The position numbers and the translations under genes were made by a program. From the NCBI GenBank assembly GCA_020635955.1, contig JACJYW010000008.1, positions 62,001 to 126,000 of the forward strand: DNA of 64,000 nt, written 5' to 3'. This document shows, piece by piece, positions 53,101-61,425 of this stretch (position 1 is the stretch's first letter; every line of letters begins with the position of its first letter). The notes under the pieces are model-generated. The model was given only the letters and a program-made list of their open reading frames with translations, made no database searches and was not told where the DNA came from. Source of the stretch: Crocinitomicaceae bacterium. GTDB lineage: Bacteria; Bacteroidota; Bacteroidia; Flavobacteriales_D; Crocinitomicaceae.

Positions 53101-56100
53101 TGGCTCATCCAATGTTACCTGGGTGGCTCCAATACAACCGTTGCCATCTTTTGCTTGAACAGAATAAGTACCCGAAGAAAGACCTGTGAATGAACTTGTT
53201 GCAACAAAGGATCCTCCACCATCAATTGAATAGGTATATGGCCCTCCGTTTCCTCCAATAACATTTGTAAAATGAATTTCTCCATCAGAACCTCCCGGAC
53301 AAGTGATATCAACTAGTGTATTATCAAATGTTATTGAATCTGGTTCCCCAACAATGAACTCCTGAATTCCTATGCACAAACCACCATCCTGAATCGTTAC
53401 GAAATACTGTCCTGCACATAAACCAAAGAAGTTTCCATCAGCCTGAGAAAGTCCATTCTGAAGGGTATATGTGAAAGGCGGAGCACCAAATTGCTGACTT
53501 ACTATTGCTAAACCATCACAACCACCGTGACAGGTTGCAGGGATCAGGAAGTCAACCTGGGTTGTCATTACGTTATCAGATAGTGCTGAATATGTTGAAT
53601 CAAAACAACCATTGGCATCTTCAACTACGAGATTGTATAATCCTGAAAACAAACTTCCGAAAAAGCCATTACCCTGTTGGGTGACACCACCATTAATAGA
53701 ATATAAATATGGAGGTGTTCCGGCATCCGCAATGATTTCAAATGACCCGTCATTTGCGCCGCAATTTGAAGGATTGTTGGCCAAAAAAGTGAAGGTGAAA
53801 GGAGGAGGATCAATGAGCGTGATCTGTTCAGTAAATTGACAACCATTAGCATCTTCCACAACCACATCATAAACGCCAGCCATTAAGTTTGTAATTGGTG
53901 AGACTGGAACAAAAGATGTTCCACCGTCAACACTAAATTGGTAACCCGGTGTTCCTCCTGAAGGGGCAAAAGAAATCTCTCCGGTAGGAGTCTGATGACA
54001 TTCAGGGTCTACAAATCCTTGTACTGAATTAACTGGTGTCGGTTCATTGATGACCTCAATGCTGTTAGCCAGGCAACCAGTAGCATCTTTAACAACAACA
54101 TTAACATTTCCAGCGCATAATCCTGTTAAAGGATTAATTGGATAAAAGGTATTTCCGTTATCTGAGGAATAGGTATAAGGAGGATTTGAACCACTGGCAG
54201 ATATGTCAATGATGCCATCACATACACCATTGCAGGTGGCATGGGTAATTGCCGTAGTATATGTTAAAGGAGTAGGTTGTTGAATATTGAAATTGACACT
54301 ATTTGTACAGCCATTCACATCAGTAACCAATACGGTATGATTTCCAGCTCCAACTGCAGGGAAATTATTGCTTGGTTGGTTTGCGCCTGCATCCAAACTG
54401 AATTGTAATGGAGCAGTTCCTCCAACAACTCCAATTGTAACAGAGCCATTCAAACCGCCAAAGCATGCAACATCATTCAGTACATCCACAAATGGTATTG
54501 GTCCGGGAGCGTTGGTGATCGTCACGTTAAGTTGTGCTGTACAACCGTTATCATCTGTAACAATTAGATTATAGGTTCCAGCTGCTAGATTCGAAAATGT
54601 ACCACTTGACTGTTGAGGACCGGCATTAATTGAATAATTATATGGAGCAGTTCCTCCAGATCCTGATACCGTTGTTGAACCATTAGCATTTGTACAGGTT
54701 TCATTGATATGAGCCGTTTCACTAATAGTTAACAATGCCGGTTCATAGACCGTTTCTGGTAAAACAGTTTGACAGTTGTTAGAATCTGTAATGGTAATTG
54801 TTGCTACACCTGCACACAAATTCGAATAAATGTTACTGGCTTGCACAGGAGCTCCACCAAGCGAATATTCATAAGGAGTGGTTCCGCCAGTTGTGTTTAC
54901 CGTGATCTGACCATCACAAACGCCATTACAACTTACAGAATCTGTGCTAAAAGTAGCACCTAAAACGGCAGGTTCATTCACAATTATAGTGGTGTCAAAT
55001 GTACAATCAGGACCCCATGATAGGTTTATGTTATATGAATTTGCTCCAATTGTCCCAAAACTTCCAGATTGCTGAGTTGTAGTTCCTCCATCTATACTGA
55101 AGTCCGTTGCCCAATCATCTGTAATTAAAATAGAACCATCAGTAAACCCATTACAGGTTGGGTCATTTAACACAAAAGTTGGATCGATAGCACAACACTC
55201 AGCAGAAGACATTGGTAATACATTGACTGTTGTTGTCGTTGAATCAACACAATATTGTCCACTAGCAACTACATAAGTAAAATGATATATACCAGGAGAA
55301 ACTGCTGAAACATCAAATGAATTTCCGAATAATGCTCCTGTATTGTCTTCATCTACCCAAAACCCGCCAGCGTCAACAGGCCCCAAAAGAAGATCATCAA
55401 CTGTAATTGCAGTGGTGTCGGGACATGCAAAAATTGAATCACCCAAACCAGTATTAATATCTGCGATATTGGTAAAAATGAGTGTAGTAACTTCACAAAT
55501 TGTATCGGCAATGGCGCCACAACAATCCAATAATTTACATACTGTTAGATCAAGCGAATCTGTTCCTATTGTATTTGGATCACCTATATAAGTAAAGAAC
55601 AAAGTATCGGCATTAAAACCATCAATGGTGATCTGTCCATTTAATGACGGATTATAAAAATCGGCTGTCGCACTAAGATATGGCCCTTCAATGGAGTATG
55701 TCACATAACTGGAAGCACTGTCAGAACAAACAACAAATGAACTGGTATCACCCTGATCTATTTGCGTGAATTGTGCAAATCCGGTAAAATATCCTGCACT
55801 ACCGCGAACACCTTGAAGGGTAAGCAAAGCAACATTTATAATACTATCAGATTCCACTGTGAAATCTCCAGCACCTCCAGGTATCTTATAAGTGATCCAA
55901 CAAGCATTTCCCGGAACAGTTAGACCACCTGTTAGTGGAGTTGCAGATCCGTTAATATAAACATTTGCATTCGCACGAGCTGTAATACTAACAGTTGCTG
56001 CACCCACCAGGTTGACAGAAGGGATTACTACTTTCTTAAATCCATTGCAACGAAGAGGAGGAATAAAATTCAAACTTGTTGCCGCCGTATTTGATCCGGA

Positions 56101-57102
56101 CAAAGATTGGTACATGTATATTGGCTGGGAAGTTGAAATGTAAATGTTATCGTTAGCAGAGTAAGAAGATTGAGGCAAATAAAAATAGTCTCCGGCGTTA
56201 ATTGTGGCAATTGGAGATCCGGAACCATTTACATAAATTGCAGTGTTATCATATTCAGCAACAACAAGTGGTCTTTCAGTATTGGCATTTCCATCACCTT
56301 CAACAAAAATATACTCAGAACCTATTAGATCCACGGGTACAATTTGATCGACTCCAATATCTCTACCATTTCCGTCTGCACCAGACAACCATGAGCCGGT
56401 ATTACAGGCTATGGGCTTATCTGAAGTAATGAGCGTACCATTTACATCATTAAGATTTCCAGTAGCTCCAGGTTCGTCAACCCAGGCCGCAATGGTGTAT
56501 GATTCTCCCGCATTAAGGGTTACTGAAATGTTGTTTGAAGTACCCGCCGTAGTAGGAGTACCCCTGAAAACAACATTTGGTGAAATGTCTGAAAAAGTCA
56601 CAGTGGTGTTGTTCTGAGTTGCCATCACAGAGATCTCATGAGCTTTAACATAACCGATATTAGGGTTTGAATAAATATGTCCTGATCGAAACCTTGTTCC
56701 CAATCCAGTACCTGCACCTTTTGAAGTTAAACTAAGACCCTGAGCACTTTGAACATGTCGTACATTCACATAAATAGGAGCCGTGGCATCAATAATAAAC
56801 CCATCAGTAGGGTTTACCATATTTAATTCAGCAGTATTAATAATTCCGGGTGCGGCATACCCTGTACCTAGTAATGTCACATTAGGAGCGACATCAGTAA
56901 TTACGGTGCTATAGATTAATGTCCCCTGTCCATTTTTAACATTAACAGTTACAGGAGTTGTAGAAGGTGTAGACAGGATCATGTAATGATTCTGTACATT
57001 TGTTCTTCCGTAAAGAGGTGGTATATAATGTTTTACATCAAGCTGAGAAATAGCTTGAAGGTTTGCCATAAGCAACAATAGGAGAAAGATAATTCTTTTC
57101 AT
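50197..57102 (-). CDS. giant CHU_C protein with IgGFc-binding-like domain and SprB repeats
   Basis: Secreted protein of 2301 residues. Signal peptide at 1-19 (ending LQAISQ). Residues about 25-450 match the IgGFc-binding N-terminal domain pattern (HYIPPLYGRTNVQNHYMILS, IYVNVRHVQSAQGLSLTSKG, VDQIVPVDLIGSEYIFVEGD). From about 650 to 1830 there are about 15 SprB repeats, each with GGTxPYxYSxxxG and ending in a xDxNGC motif. Ig- or PKD-like modules with paired cysteines follow, and the end is a CHU_C domain (YVPNAILLDGYSQNSIFLPT ... IFNRWGELLFHTDDV). SprB is the mobile gliding adhesin of Flavobacterium, so a role in surface adhesion or motility is likely. No SprF-like gene is adjacent here. Confidence 0.92.
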   Translation of the reverse strand: MKRIIFLLLLLMANLQAISQLDVKHYIPPLYGRTNVQNHYMILSTPSTTPVTVNVKNGQGTLIYSTVITDVAPNVTLLGTGYAAPGIINTAELNMVNPTDGFIIDATAPIYVNVRHVQSAQGLSLTSKGAGTGLGTRFRSGHIYSNPNIGYVKAHEISVMATQNNTTVTFSDISPNVVFRGTPTTAGTSNNISVTLNAGESYTIAAWVDEPGATGNLNDVNGTLITSDKPIACNTGSWLSGADGNGRDIGVDQIVPVDLIGSEYIFVEGDGNANTERPLVVAEYDNTAIYVNGSGSPIATINAGDYFYLPQSSYSANDNIYISTSQPIYMYQSLSGSNTAATSLNFIPPLRCNGFKKVVIPSVNLVGAATVSITARANANVYINGSATPLTGGLTVPGNACWITYKIPGGAGDFTVESDSIINVALLTLQGVRGSAGYFTGFAQFTQIDQGDTSSFVVCSDSASSYVTYSIEGPYLSATADFYNPSLNGQITIDGFNADTLFFTYIGDPNTIGTDSLDLTVCKLLDCCGAIADTICEVTTLIFTNIADINTGLGDSIFACPDTTAITVDDLLLGPVDAGGFWVDEDNTGALFGNSFDVSAVSPGIYHFTYVVASGQYCVDSTTTTVNVLPMSSAECCAIDPTFVLNDPTCNGFTDGSILITDDWATDFSIDGGTTTQQSGSFGTIGANSYNINLSWGPDCTFDTTIIVNEPAVLGATFSTDSVSCNGVCDGQITVNTTGGTTPYEYSLGGAPVQASNIYSNLCAGVATITITDSNNCQTVLPETVYEPALLTISETAHINETCTNANGSTTVSGSGGTAPYNYSINAGPQQSSGTFSNLAAGTYNLIVTDDNGCTAQLNVTITNAPGPIPFVDVLNDVACFGGLNGSVTIGVVGGTAPLQFSLDAGANQPSNNFPAVGAGNHTVLVTDVNGCTNSVNFNIQQPTPLTYTTAITHATCNGVCDGIIDISASGSNPPYTYSSDNGNTFYPINPLTGLCAGNVNVVVKDATGCLANSIEVINEPTPVNSVQGFVDPECHQTPTGEISFAPSGGTPGYQFSVDGGTSFVPVSPITNLMAGVYDVVVEDANGCQFTEQITLIDPPPFTFTFLANNPSNCGANDGSFEIIADAGTPPYLYSINGGVTQQGNGFFGSLFSGLYNLVVEDANGCFDSTYSALSDNVMTTQVDFLIPATCHGGCDGLAIVSQQFGAPPFTYTLQNGLSQADGNFFGLCAGQYFVTIQDGGLCIGIQEFIVGEPDSITFDNTLVDITCPGGSDGEIHFTNVIGGNGGPYTYSIDGGGSFVATSSFTGLSSGTYSVQAKDGNGCIGATQVTLDEPNPFTVYISASDLTCNGNNTGFIQVVAGGATSPYTYTVSGTNATGIFVGIAANNYAITITDANGCTYDTSQVINEPAALTALYSPGNALCFGSTDGTIAVVASGGTTPYLYSPNNGITLQSSAILSGLGVGCYDAYVQDDNGCTTTSLVCINEPTLLTMTITTTPATCGNNNGTISITAGNGTPGYQYSNNNGLTFQAGNQFIGLATGSYDLILKDANGCTIDSTINVTADPLPVINNVTISNPLCFGGTDGSITVTSSSGVGAHQYSITSAAGPFQGSNIFNGLGDGTYSVYVQDANGCVASMQADVVEPTQIQIVSIATDLTCYQNNTGQINMTSTNGGTNPYQFSINNGSTFQGVGLFTGLSQGTYDLVVQDANGCQMTGTETVNEPTPLIFDVFTVDSASCYGLCDAVVTANASGGSAVGTYTYTWSGNIGGPADDQATNVCAGTYSLIVHDDNGCSNDTLNFVVGQPDQAIIDSVITTDVLCWGDVNGIIDIYSSNAGFYSIDNINFSASNNFTGLATGFYTAYVQDVNGCPGDSASVYVGTPQELNGFVTPDEYICQGDSIFFSAVATGGTVPYTFDVNNGASNNPVIYEPIINDTSYFVYIVDANGCDLYTDTMIIDVAPPPILTVSNDTVICEGEYLALFGEAADLLETYTYLWNTGDTITYIYPTVTTDTLFYVTATDECGLTTTDSIFITIFDDPIISLIPDVLGGCPPFQINYTIGVDMNDLASDLFFATDYGTIDSSNFTNLYITYVDPGSGTISVSFTSTNGCPVDTSFINLVDVYPLPIADFYFEPAQPDIFDVDLELINTSTNYDSNIWFFLGDTVFTQDATLLLANAPVDTTVTICLVVMNQFGCSDTTCNDFMIENELFLYVPNAILLDGYSQNSIFLPTLNYFHPDWYDLYIFNRWGELLFHTDDVTKGWDGTYNGIQVQDGVYVWKIVGAPLENESDLRTYTGHVTVLK

Positions 57103-57229
57103 CTATTGGGTTAAAGGACCTAAAATTGGACCTAAATGCTTTAATAATACGGATTTAATAGATTATCGTTGCCTTTTTCTCGATAGAATTACCGTATTTC
57201 TCGGCAAGATTGGATTTTATAGCAAGTTT

Positions 57230-58246
57230 TCAACGTGGATCGTTGTGCTCGAAATAGTTGACGGCATTGGCAACACTGTCATCAATAGAGATGAATTCAA
57301 AATTCAATTTTTGCTTGATCTTTTGATTTGAATACTTAGTTACCGACATAGAAGAGCGGGCCGATTCTTTGGTGATATTTTGTTTCCGACCAAAAAATAT
57401 TCGAAGAAATCCTTCTATACGCCATGCTATGGATGACATCCAGGGTTTTACTTCTACTGAAGGAGCCTTCACTTTAAAAGCTTGGGCCATTTTTTCGAAA
57501 AGGTCTTTGAAAAAAATGTTCTCAGAAACCACTAGAAATCGTTCTGCATAAATTTGACGATCTACCAATTCTGCGGCAATTGTTGCTACATCACGTGCAT
57601 CAACAAATGCATTCATTCCTGGTGTATAGAATTTGAATCCTTTCTTGATGATCTTAAATATCGATAAAGAACTTTCATTCCAATTTCCTGGTCCCAGTAT
57701 TACTGAAGGATTTAGAATCACGACATTTAATCCTTCCTCTGACCCTCTGAAAACTTCCATTTCTGCAGAGTATTTGGTCACGGCATAGTTAGAAACAGAT
57801 GGACTCTTCACCCATTTGTTGTCTTCAGTATTAAACTCTTTATGGGCTGATTTGCCAATGGCAGCCGTAGAGGAAATGTGACAAAGTGTGTTAACTCCTA
57901 GATCCAAACATACATTCACTACGTTCTCAGTTCCAACTTTATTTACTCTCCACATTTTACCGAAATCTCTTCTTACAAATGATACGATTGCGGCGCAATG
58001 ATAAACTTCAGAACAACCTTTAATACCTTCTTCAAGTGACGTAATGTCAAGAACGTCACCTTCAATCCAATGAATTTTGTTGAATTCAGATTCACCTTTT
58101 TCTTTCAGATAATAATGGAATACTGAACGAACCTGTTGAAGGTTAGAATCTTTTCTCCTTAAGGCACGAACATCCTTACCTCTTGCTAAAAGTTCGAGCA
58201 GAATATGTGTTCCCAAGACACCTGTACCTCCAGTTACAAAGACCAT
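57230..58246 (-). CDS. NAD(P)-dependent epimerase/dehydratase (extended SDR)
   Basis: Protein of 338 residues with an N-terminal Rossmann fold: GGTGVLGTH (6-14) binds the nucleotide. The catalytic pair is Y154 and K158 in SNYAVTKYSAE, with the conserved serine region HISSTAAIG. NPSVILGPGNW is the usual substrate-loop motif. It resembles dihydroflavonol reductase or 3-beta-hydroxysteroid-type SDRs of Bacteroidota; the substrate is unknown. A TAACTTTG element ends four bases before the ATG. It is divergent from the prolyl isomerase gene. Confidence 0.9.
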   Translation of the reverse strand: MVFVTGGTGVLGTHILLELLARGKDVRALRRKDSNLQQVRSVFHYYLKEKGESEFNKIHWIEGDVLDITSLEEGIKGCSEVYHCAAIVSFVRRDFGKMWRVNKVGTENVVNVCLDLGVNTLCHISSTAAIGKSAHKEFNTEDNKWVKSPSVSNYAVTKYSAEMEVFRGSEEGLNVVILNPSVILGPGNWNESSLSIFKIIKKGFKFYTPGMNAFVDARDVATIAAELVDRQIYAERFLVVSENIFFKDLFEKMAQAFKVKAPSVEVKPWMSSIAWRIEGFLRIFFGRKQNITKESARSSMSVTKYSNQKIKQKLNFEFISIDDSVANAVNYFEHNDPR

Positions 58247-58250
58247 GGCT

Positions 58251-58258
58251 CAAAGTTA
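58251..58258 (-). promoter_or_regulatory. -7 promoter element (TAACTTTG) directly before epimerase
   Basis: Exact TAnnTTTG match ending four bases before the ATG at 58246; implies a leaderless mRNA. Confidence 0.4.
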
Positions 58259-58329
58259 ATTTATTTTAAAAATCTGGGTATAGAACCGTAGCTTTGATAG
58301 AAGTTCCGGCCTGTCGGCACACAAATTGT

Positions 58330-58337
58330 TATATTTG
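58330..58337 (+). promoter_or_regulatory. -7 promoter element (TATATTTG)
   Basis: Exact TAnnTTTG match 16 bases before the ATG at 58354; it argues against the longer frame that would start at 58294. Confidence 0.45.
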
Positions 58338-58353
58338 TTCAAAACATGATAAA

Positions 58354-59763
58354 ATGAGAAGATTACTTTTAGCTTTTACCATACTATTATTTTCAAACAC
58401 ATTCGGGCAAGAAGAGTTTGGGGATGGAATATATGCTGTATTCACAACCTCTAAAGGAGAGATCATAGTTTCCCTGGAATATGAGAAAGTTCCACTTCCT
58501 ACTGCAAACTTTATTGCACTTGCTGAAGGAAACATGAAATATGATACAGTGGTGATCAATAAGCCGTTCTATGATGGTTTATCTTTTCACAGGGTAATTG
58601 CTGATTTTATGATTCAGGGTGGAGACCCTAAAGGTAATGGAAGTGGTAATCCAGGATACTTTTTTCCTGATCAATTCGATTCTACCTTAATTCACTCTGG
58701 TCCCGGCATACTTTCTATGGCAAATTCTGGACCTAATACCAACGGTTCTCAATTTTTCATTACACATAAAGAAACTCCCTGGTTGGATAATAAACATGCC
58801 GTTTTTGGACATGTGGTAAAAGGACAGGATGTGGTAGATGCCATAGCACAGGGAGATAAAATGGAAAAAGTATCCATAGTTAGAGTAGGGAAAAAAGCTA
58901 AAAAATTCAGTGCTGTAAAAGTCTTTAATGCTGAGATCGAGAGAATAAACGCTGAATTAAAAGAGGAAAACGTTAAAAGAAACAAGGAATTTTTAAGCGG
59001 ATTAGGAGACAAATATGCTGGAGCCAAACAGACCGAATCAGGGTTAGTGTATAAGATGACGAAAGAGGGTACTGGTGCTTCACCGGTTTCTGGAGATAAA
59101 ATCGAATTGCACTATACAGGTTATTTAGGGGATGGCACAAAATTCGAATCATCTTATGACAGAGGTATGCCGTTCATTTTTGTTTTTAAAGAACAACCTA
59201 TTCTACCCGCCTGGGAAGAAGCTTTGTTAATGATGAAAGAAGGAGGTGAAATGAAGATCGTGTTGCCACCTTGGTTAGGATTTGGAGCACAAGGTAAAGG
59301 CGCTATACCTCCAAATTCTACATTAGAGTTTGATTTGGTTCTTCAAGGAGTGAAAGACCTGAAAGCTGAATTAAAAAAGCTAAACGCGGATTTTAAAACG
59401 GAGATGGTAAAGACTTACCCTAATGCAGTACAAACCGAGTCTGGATTGATGTACATAATTGAAGACAAAGGAAACGGTACTTTTGCATCTGCGGGTCAAC
59501 AAGTTGAAGTTCATTACTCTGGATATTTGACGGATGGAAGTAAGTTTGATTCATCAGTTGATCGTGGACAGCCATTCAAATTTACTCTTGGCAAAGGCCA
59601 GGTAATAAAAGGATGGGATGAAGGGATTGCACTCGTTGGCGTTGGGGGCAAGATCAAATTGATCATTCCGTATTGGTTAGCTTATGGTGAACAAGGAAGA
59701 CCACCAACTATTCCAGCTGCTGCTACATTGATCTTTGATGTTGAAATGCTTGGAGTTAACTAA
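58354..59763 (+). CDS. periplasmic triple-domain prolyl isomerase (cyclophilin-FKBP-FKBP)
   Basis: Protein of 469 residues with a signal peptide (MRRLLLAFTILLFSNTFGQ). Residues about 20-182 form a cyclophilin domain (FHRVIADFMIQGGDP, MANSGPNTNGSQFFIT, HAVFGHVVKGQDVVD). Two FKBP domains follow at about 225-332 and 359-469. Each has the V/IELHYTGYL or VEVHYSGYL strand, DRGxPFxF, a W-E/D-E turn (PAWEEAL; KGWDEGI) and a closing IPPNSTLEFDL or IPAAATLIFDV strand. Lysine-rich helices link the domains. All three should catalyse cis-trans prolyl isomerisation in the periplasm, so the enzyme probably helps fold exported proteins such as the many T9SS cargos. The start was taken at the signal peptide, not at the upstream 58294 codon. 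Confidence 0.93.
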   Translation: MRRLLLAFTILLFSNTFGQEEFGDGIYAVFTTSKGEIIVSLEYEKVPLPTANFIALAEGNMKYDTVVINKPFYDGLSFHRVIADFMIQGGDPKGNGSGNPGYFFPDQFDSTLIHSGPGILSMANSGPNTNGSQFFITHKETPWLDNKHAVFGHVVKGQDVVDAIAQGDKMEKVSIVRVGKKAKKFSAVKVFNAEIERINAELKEENVKRNKEFLSGLGDKYAGAKQTESGLVYKMTKEGTGASPVSGDKIELHYTGYLGDGTKFESSYDRGMPFIFVFKEQPILPAWEEALLMMKEGGEMKIVLPPWLGFGAQGKGAIPPNSTLEFDLVLQGVKDLKAELKKLNADFKTEMVKTYPNAVQTESGLMYIIEDKGNGTFASAGQQVEVHYSGYLTDGSKFDSSVDRGQPFKFTLGKGQVIKGWDEGIALVGVGGKIKLIIPYWLAYGEQGRPPTIPAAATLIFDVEMLGVN

Positions 59764-59766
59764 AAC

Positions 59767-60159
59767 CTATTTCAGATTTTTTGCTAATTGACTGAAGTAA
59801 TCCTGAAATCGATTTGCTTCTACAAGTTTGTCGTCACCAACCATCAAGGTGTTAGATGGGTCATTATTTTCTAGCCAGAATTTCAATGAAGAAATGGAAG
59901 CATTCATGGTTCCATTGATGTCTATTTCCTGAACAGGTTTGTGGATCTTTTCCATTTGGATCCTTAGATCTTTAATCTCTCTTGAAATATTATGATCCTG
60001 GTGGATGATCACCAAAGAATCAACCATGTCGAATAAACTCACCTTACCATCAAAAACATGCACGTCAATCTGGTTGCTTTTAGCCCAGGTTTCAACAGCT
60101 TGTTCAAATGGGTCGTTGTTACGTAAGATGATTTTCTTCAGGAGCATAGTATTGTTCAT
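59767..60159 (-). CDS. hypothetical protein
   Basis: Protein of 130 residues beginning MNNTMLLKKIILRNN; no signal peptide, no membrane segment and no family I recognise. The predicted fold is alternating alpha/beta: short strands (IDVHVFDGKVSLF, LVIIHQDHN) between helices, which could fit a small receiver- or flavodoxin-like domain, but no conserved active site is evident. A TAAATTTG element is at 60178-60185; the upstream TTG at 60180 falls inside it and is rejected. It ends facing the prolyl isomerase gene three bases away. Confidence 0.65.
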   Translation of the reverse strand: MNNTMLLKKIILRNNDPFEQAVETWAKSNQIDVHVFDGKVSLFDMVDSLVIIHQDHNISREIKDLRIQMEKIHKPVQEIDINGTMNASISSLKFWLENNDPSNTLMVGDDKLVEANRFQDYFSQLAKNLK

Positions 60160-60177
60160 TTCAAAAATAAGCAGGCG

Positions 60178-60185
60178 CAAATTTA
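60178..60185 (-). promoter_or_regulatory. -7 promoter element (TAAATTTG)
   Basis: Exact TAnnTTTG match 18 bases before the ATG at 60159. Confidence 0.45.
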
Positions 60186-60275
60186 TATGTTATCTGAAGA
60201 AATAACCAGAAATGATATAAAAAAAACCAAAATAAGATTGTAAAAATCAATTTAAGAAATGAGCAATCCCACAAT

Positions 60276-61307
60276 CTATCTGATTGAGGAATTCGAGTTG
60301 AATTTAAAATACTCTAAACCAAATAGTTGTATTCCAAGAAGTATTGCTGCTGTTAACAAATGAACAGGTTGAATAAAAGCCGGCATATTTGCGTAAGAAA
60401 ATAACACTCCGGTTATAAATTCAATCACAATGAGAGCTACCACATATTTAACTATTGGAATTCCGTAGCTCCATTTCCTATTAAGATACAATAGCGCAAC
60501 ATTTGCAGCTAACAATAACCAGGAAAAGGATCGGTGAAAATAAAAGTCACCTTGCATATTGGAGATCCACTCTGATCTACTAACTAGATCTTTAACCATG
60601 AAATCAATTTCTTGTCTCACCTGAGAACCCAACAAGATCTGCGCAAAAGTCATGATCAGGGTGAAGTAGAACAAATATTTGAAGGCCGGTTTTACTTTTA
60701 ATTCATAGGATCTACCCCTAATAAGTCGAATTATTTTAATATGAATAGCAACATTCGCTAGTGCTAAGAGCATATGAAGTGTGATGGTCCAGGGTAGGAG
60801 ATTAGTGGCTACTACAATGGAACCGAACCATGCATTCAAACCTATGAGAAGTAGGTTAATTAAGGTAAGCAGTAATAATTTTCTATTCGATCTATATCTA
60901 ATGACAGTCCAAATGAATAGGATAAGAACAAGATTACCGGCAACAAATCCTACTAATCTGTTACCATATTCTGTCCAGGTTTTGCGTGCATTGAATTCTT
61001 CTTCAACTAAAATTGATTCATCCGTTCTGATCTTTTCTGCTACATCTTTGAATCCAATTTTCTCTAGAAAGGAGGCAAATTTTTCGATCTTTTTAGATCG
61101 GTAATCACCATAGCGTTCTTTGTAATCCGCGGGTAATTGATCTTCTGATGTGGGAGGGATAACTTCTCCAAAACATTTTGGCCAATCCGGGCACCCCATG
61201 CCGGACCCCGTTGTTCTTACAACACTACCGGCAATAATTACCATGTAGATAAATACAAGTGCTGTCCAGGCAAGACGTAAATATGATCGGCTGAATTTTG
61301 AAGACAT
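60276..61307 (-). CDS. ctaA: heme A synthase, COX15/CtaA family
   Basis: Integral membrane enzyme of 343 residues that oxidises heme O to heme A for cytochrome aa3-type oxidases. About eight hydrophobic segments are present. The N-terminal SVVRTTGSGMGCPDWPKCFG carries the paired cysteines (C39, C45). Histidines in TLHMLLA, FHRSFSW and PVHLLTA are the expected heme ligands. The first site, normally E-x-x-H-R, reads EYGNRLVG (N116), as also occurs in several Bacteroidota homologues. The loop between segments 1 and 2 is enlarged by about 55 residues. A TACTTTTG element lies four bases upstream of the ATG. No other cox genes are in the window. Confidence 0.92.
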   Translation of the reverse strand: MSSKFSRSYLRLAWTALVFIYMVIIAGSVVRTTGSGMGCPDWPKCFGEVIPPTSEDQLPADYKERYGDYRSKKIEKFASFLEKIGFKDVAEKIRTDESILVEEEFNARKTWTEYGNRLVGFVAGNLVLILFIWTVIRYRSNRKLLLLTLINLLLIGLNAWFGSIVVATNLLPWTITLHMLLALANVAIHIKIIRLIRGRSYELKVKPAFKYLFYFTLIMTFAQILLGSQVRQEIDFMVKDLVSRSEWISNMQGDFYFHRSFSWLLLAANVALLYLNRKWSYGIPIVKYVVALIVIEFITGVLFSYANMPAFIQPVHLLTAAILLGIQLFGLEYFKFNSNSSIR

Positions 61308-61311
61308 GACA

Positions 61312-61319
61312 CAAAAGTA
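61312..61319 (-). promoter_or_regulatory. -7 promoter element (TACTTTTG) directly before ctaA
   Basis: Exact TAnnTTTG match ending four bases before the ctaA ATG; implies a leaderless mRNA. Confidence 0.4.
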
Positions 61320-61383
61320 AACACAAAGTAGAATCCTTTATCATTCACCCTTGATTTTAACCACTTATAATGAAGAGATGGAT

Positions 61384-61400
61384 ACCACTCATCAAGTGGT
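61384..61400. promoter_or_regulatory. inverted repeat upstream of candidate small RNA 2
   Basis: Perfect 6-base arms ACCACT and AGTGGT separated by CATCA, lying 12 bases before the TACCTTTA promoter-like element (61412-61419). Possible operator; inference. Confidence 0.3.
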
Positions 61401-61425
61401 CTGTTACTTTTTACCTTTAGTGTAT

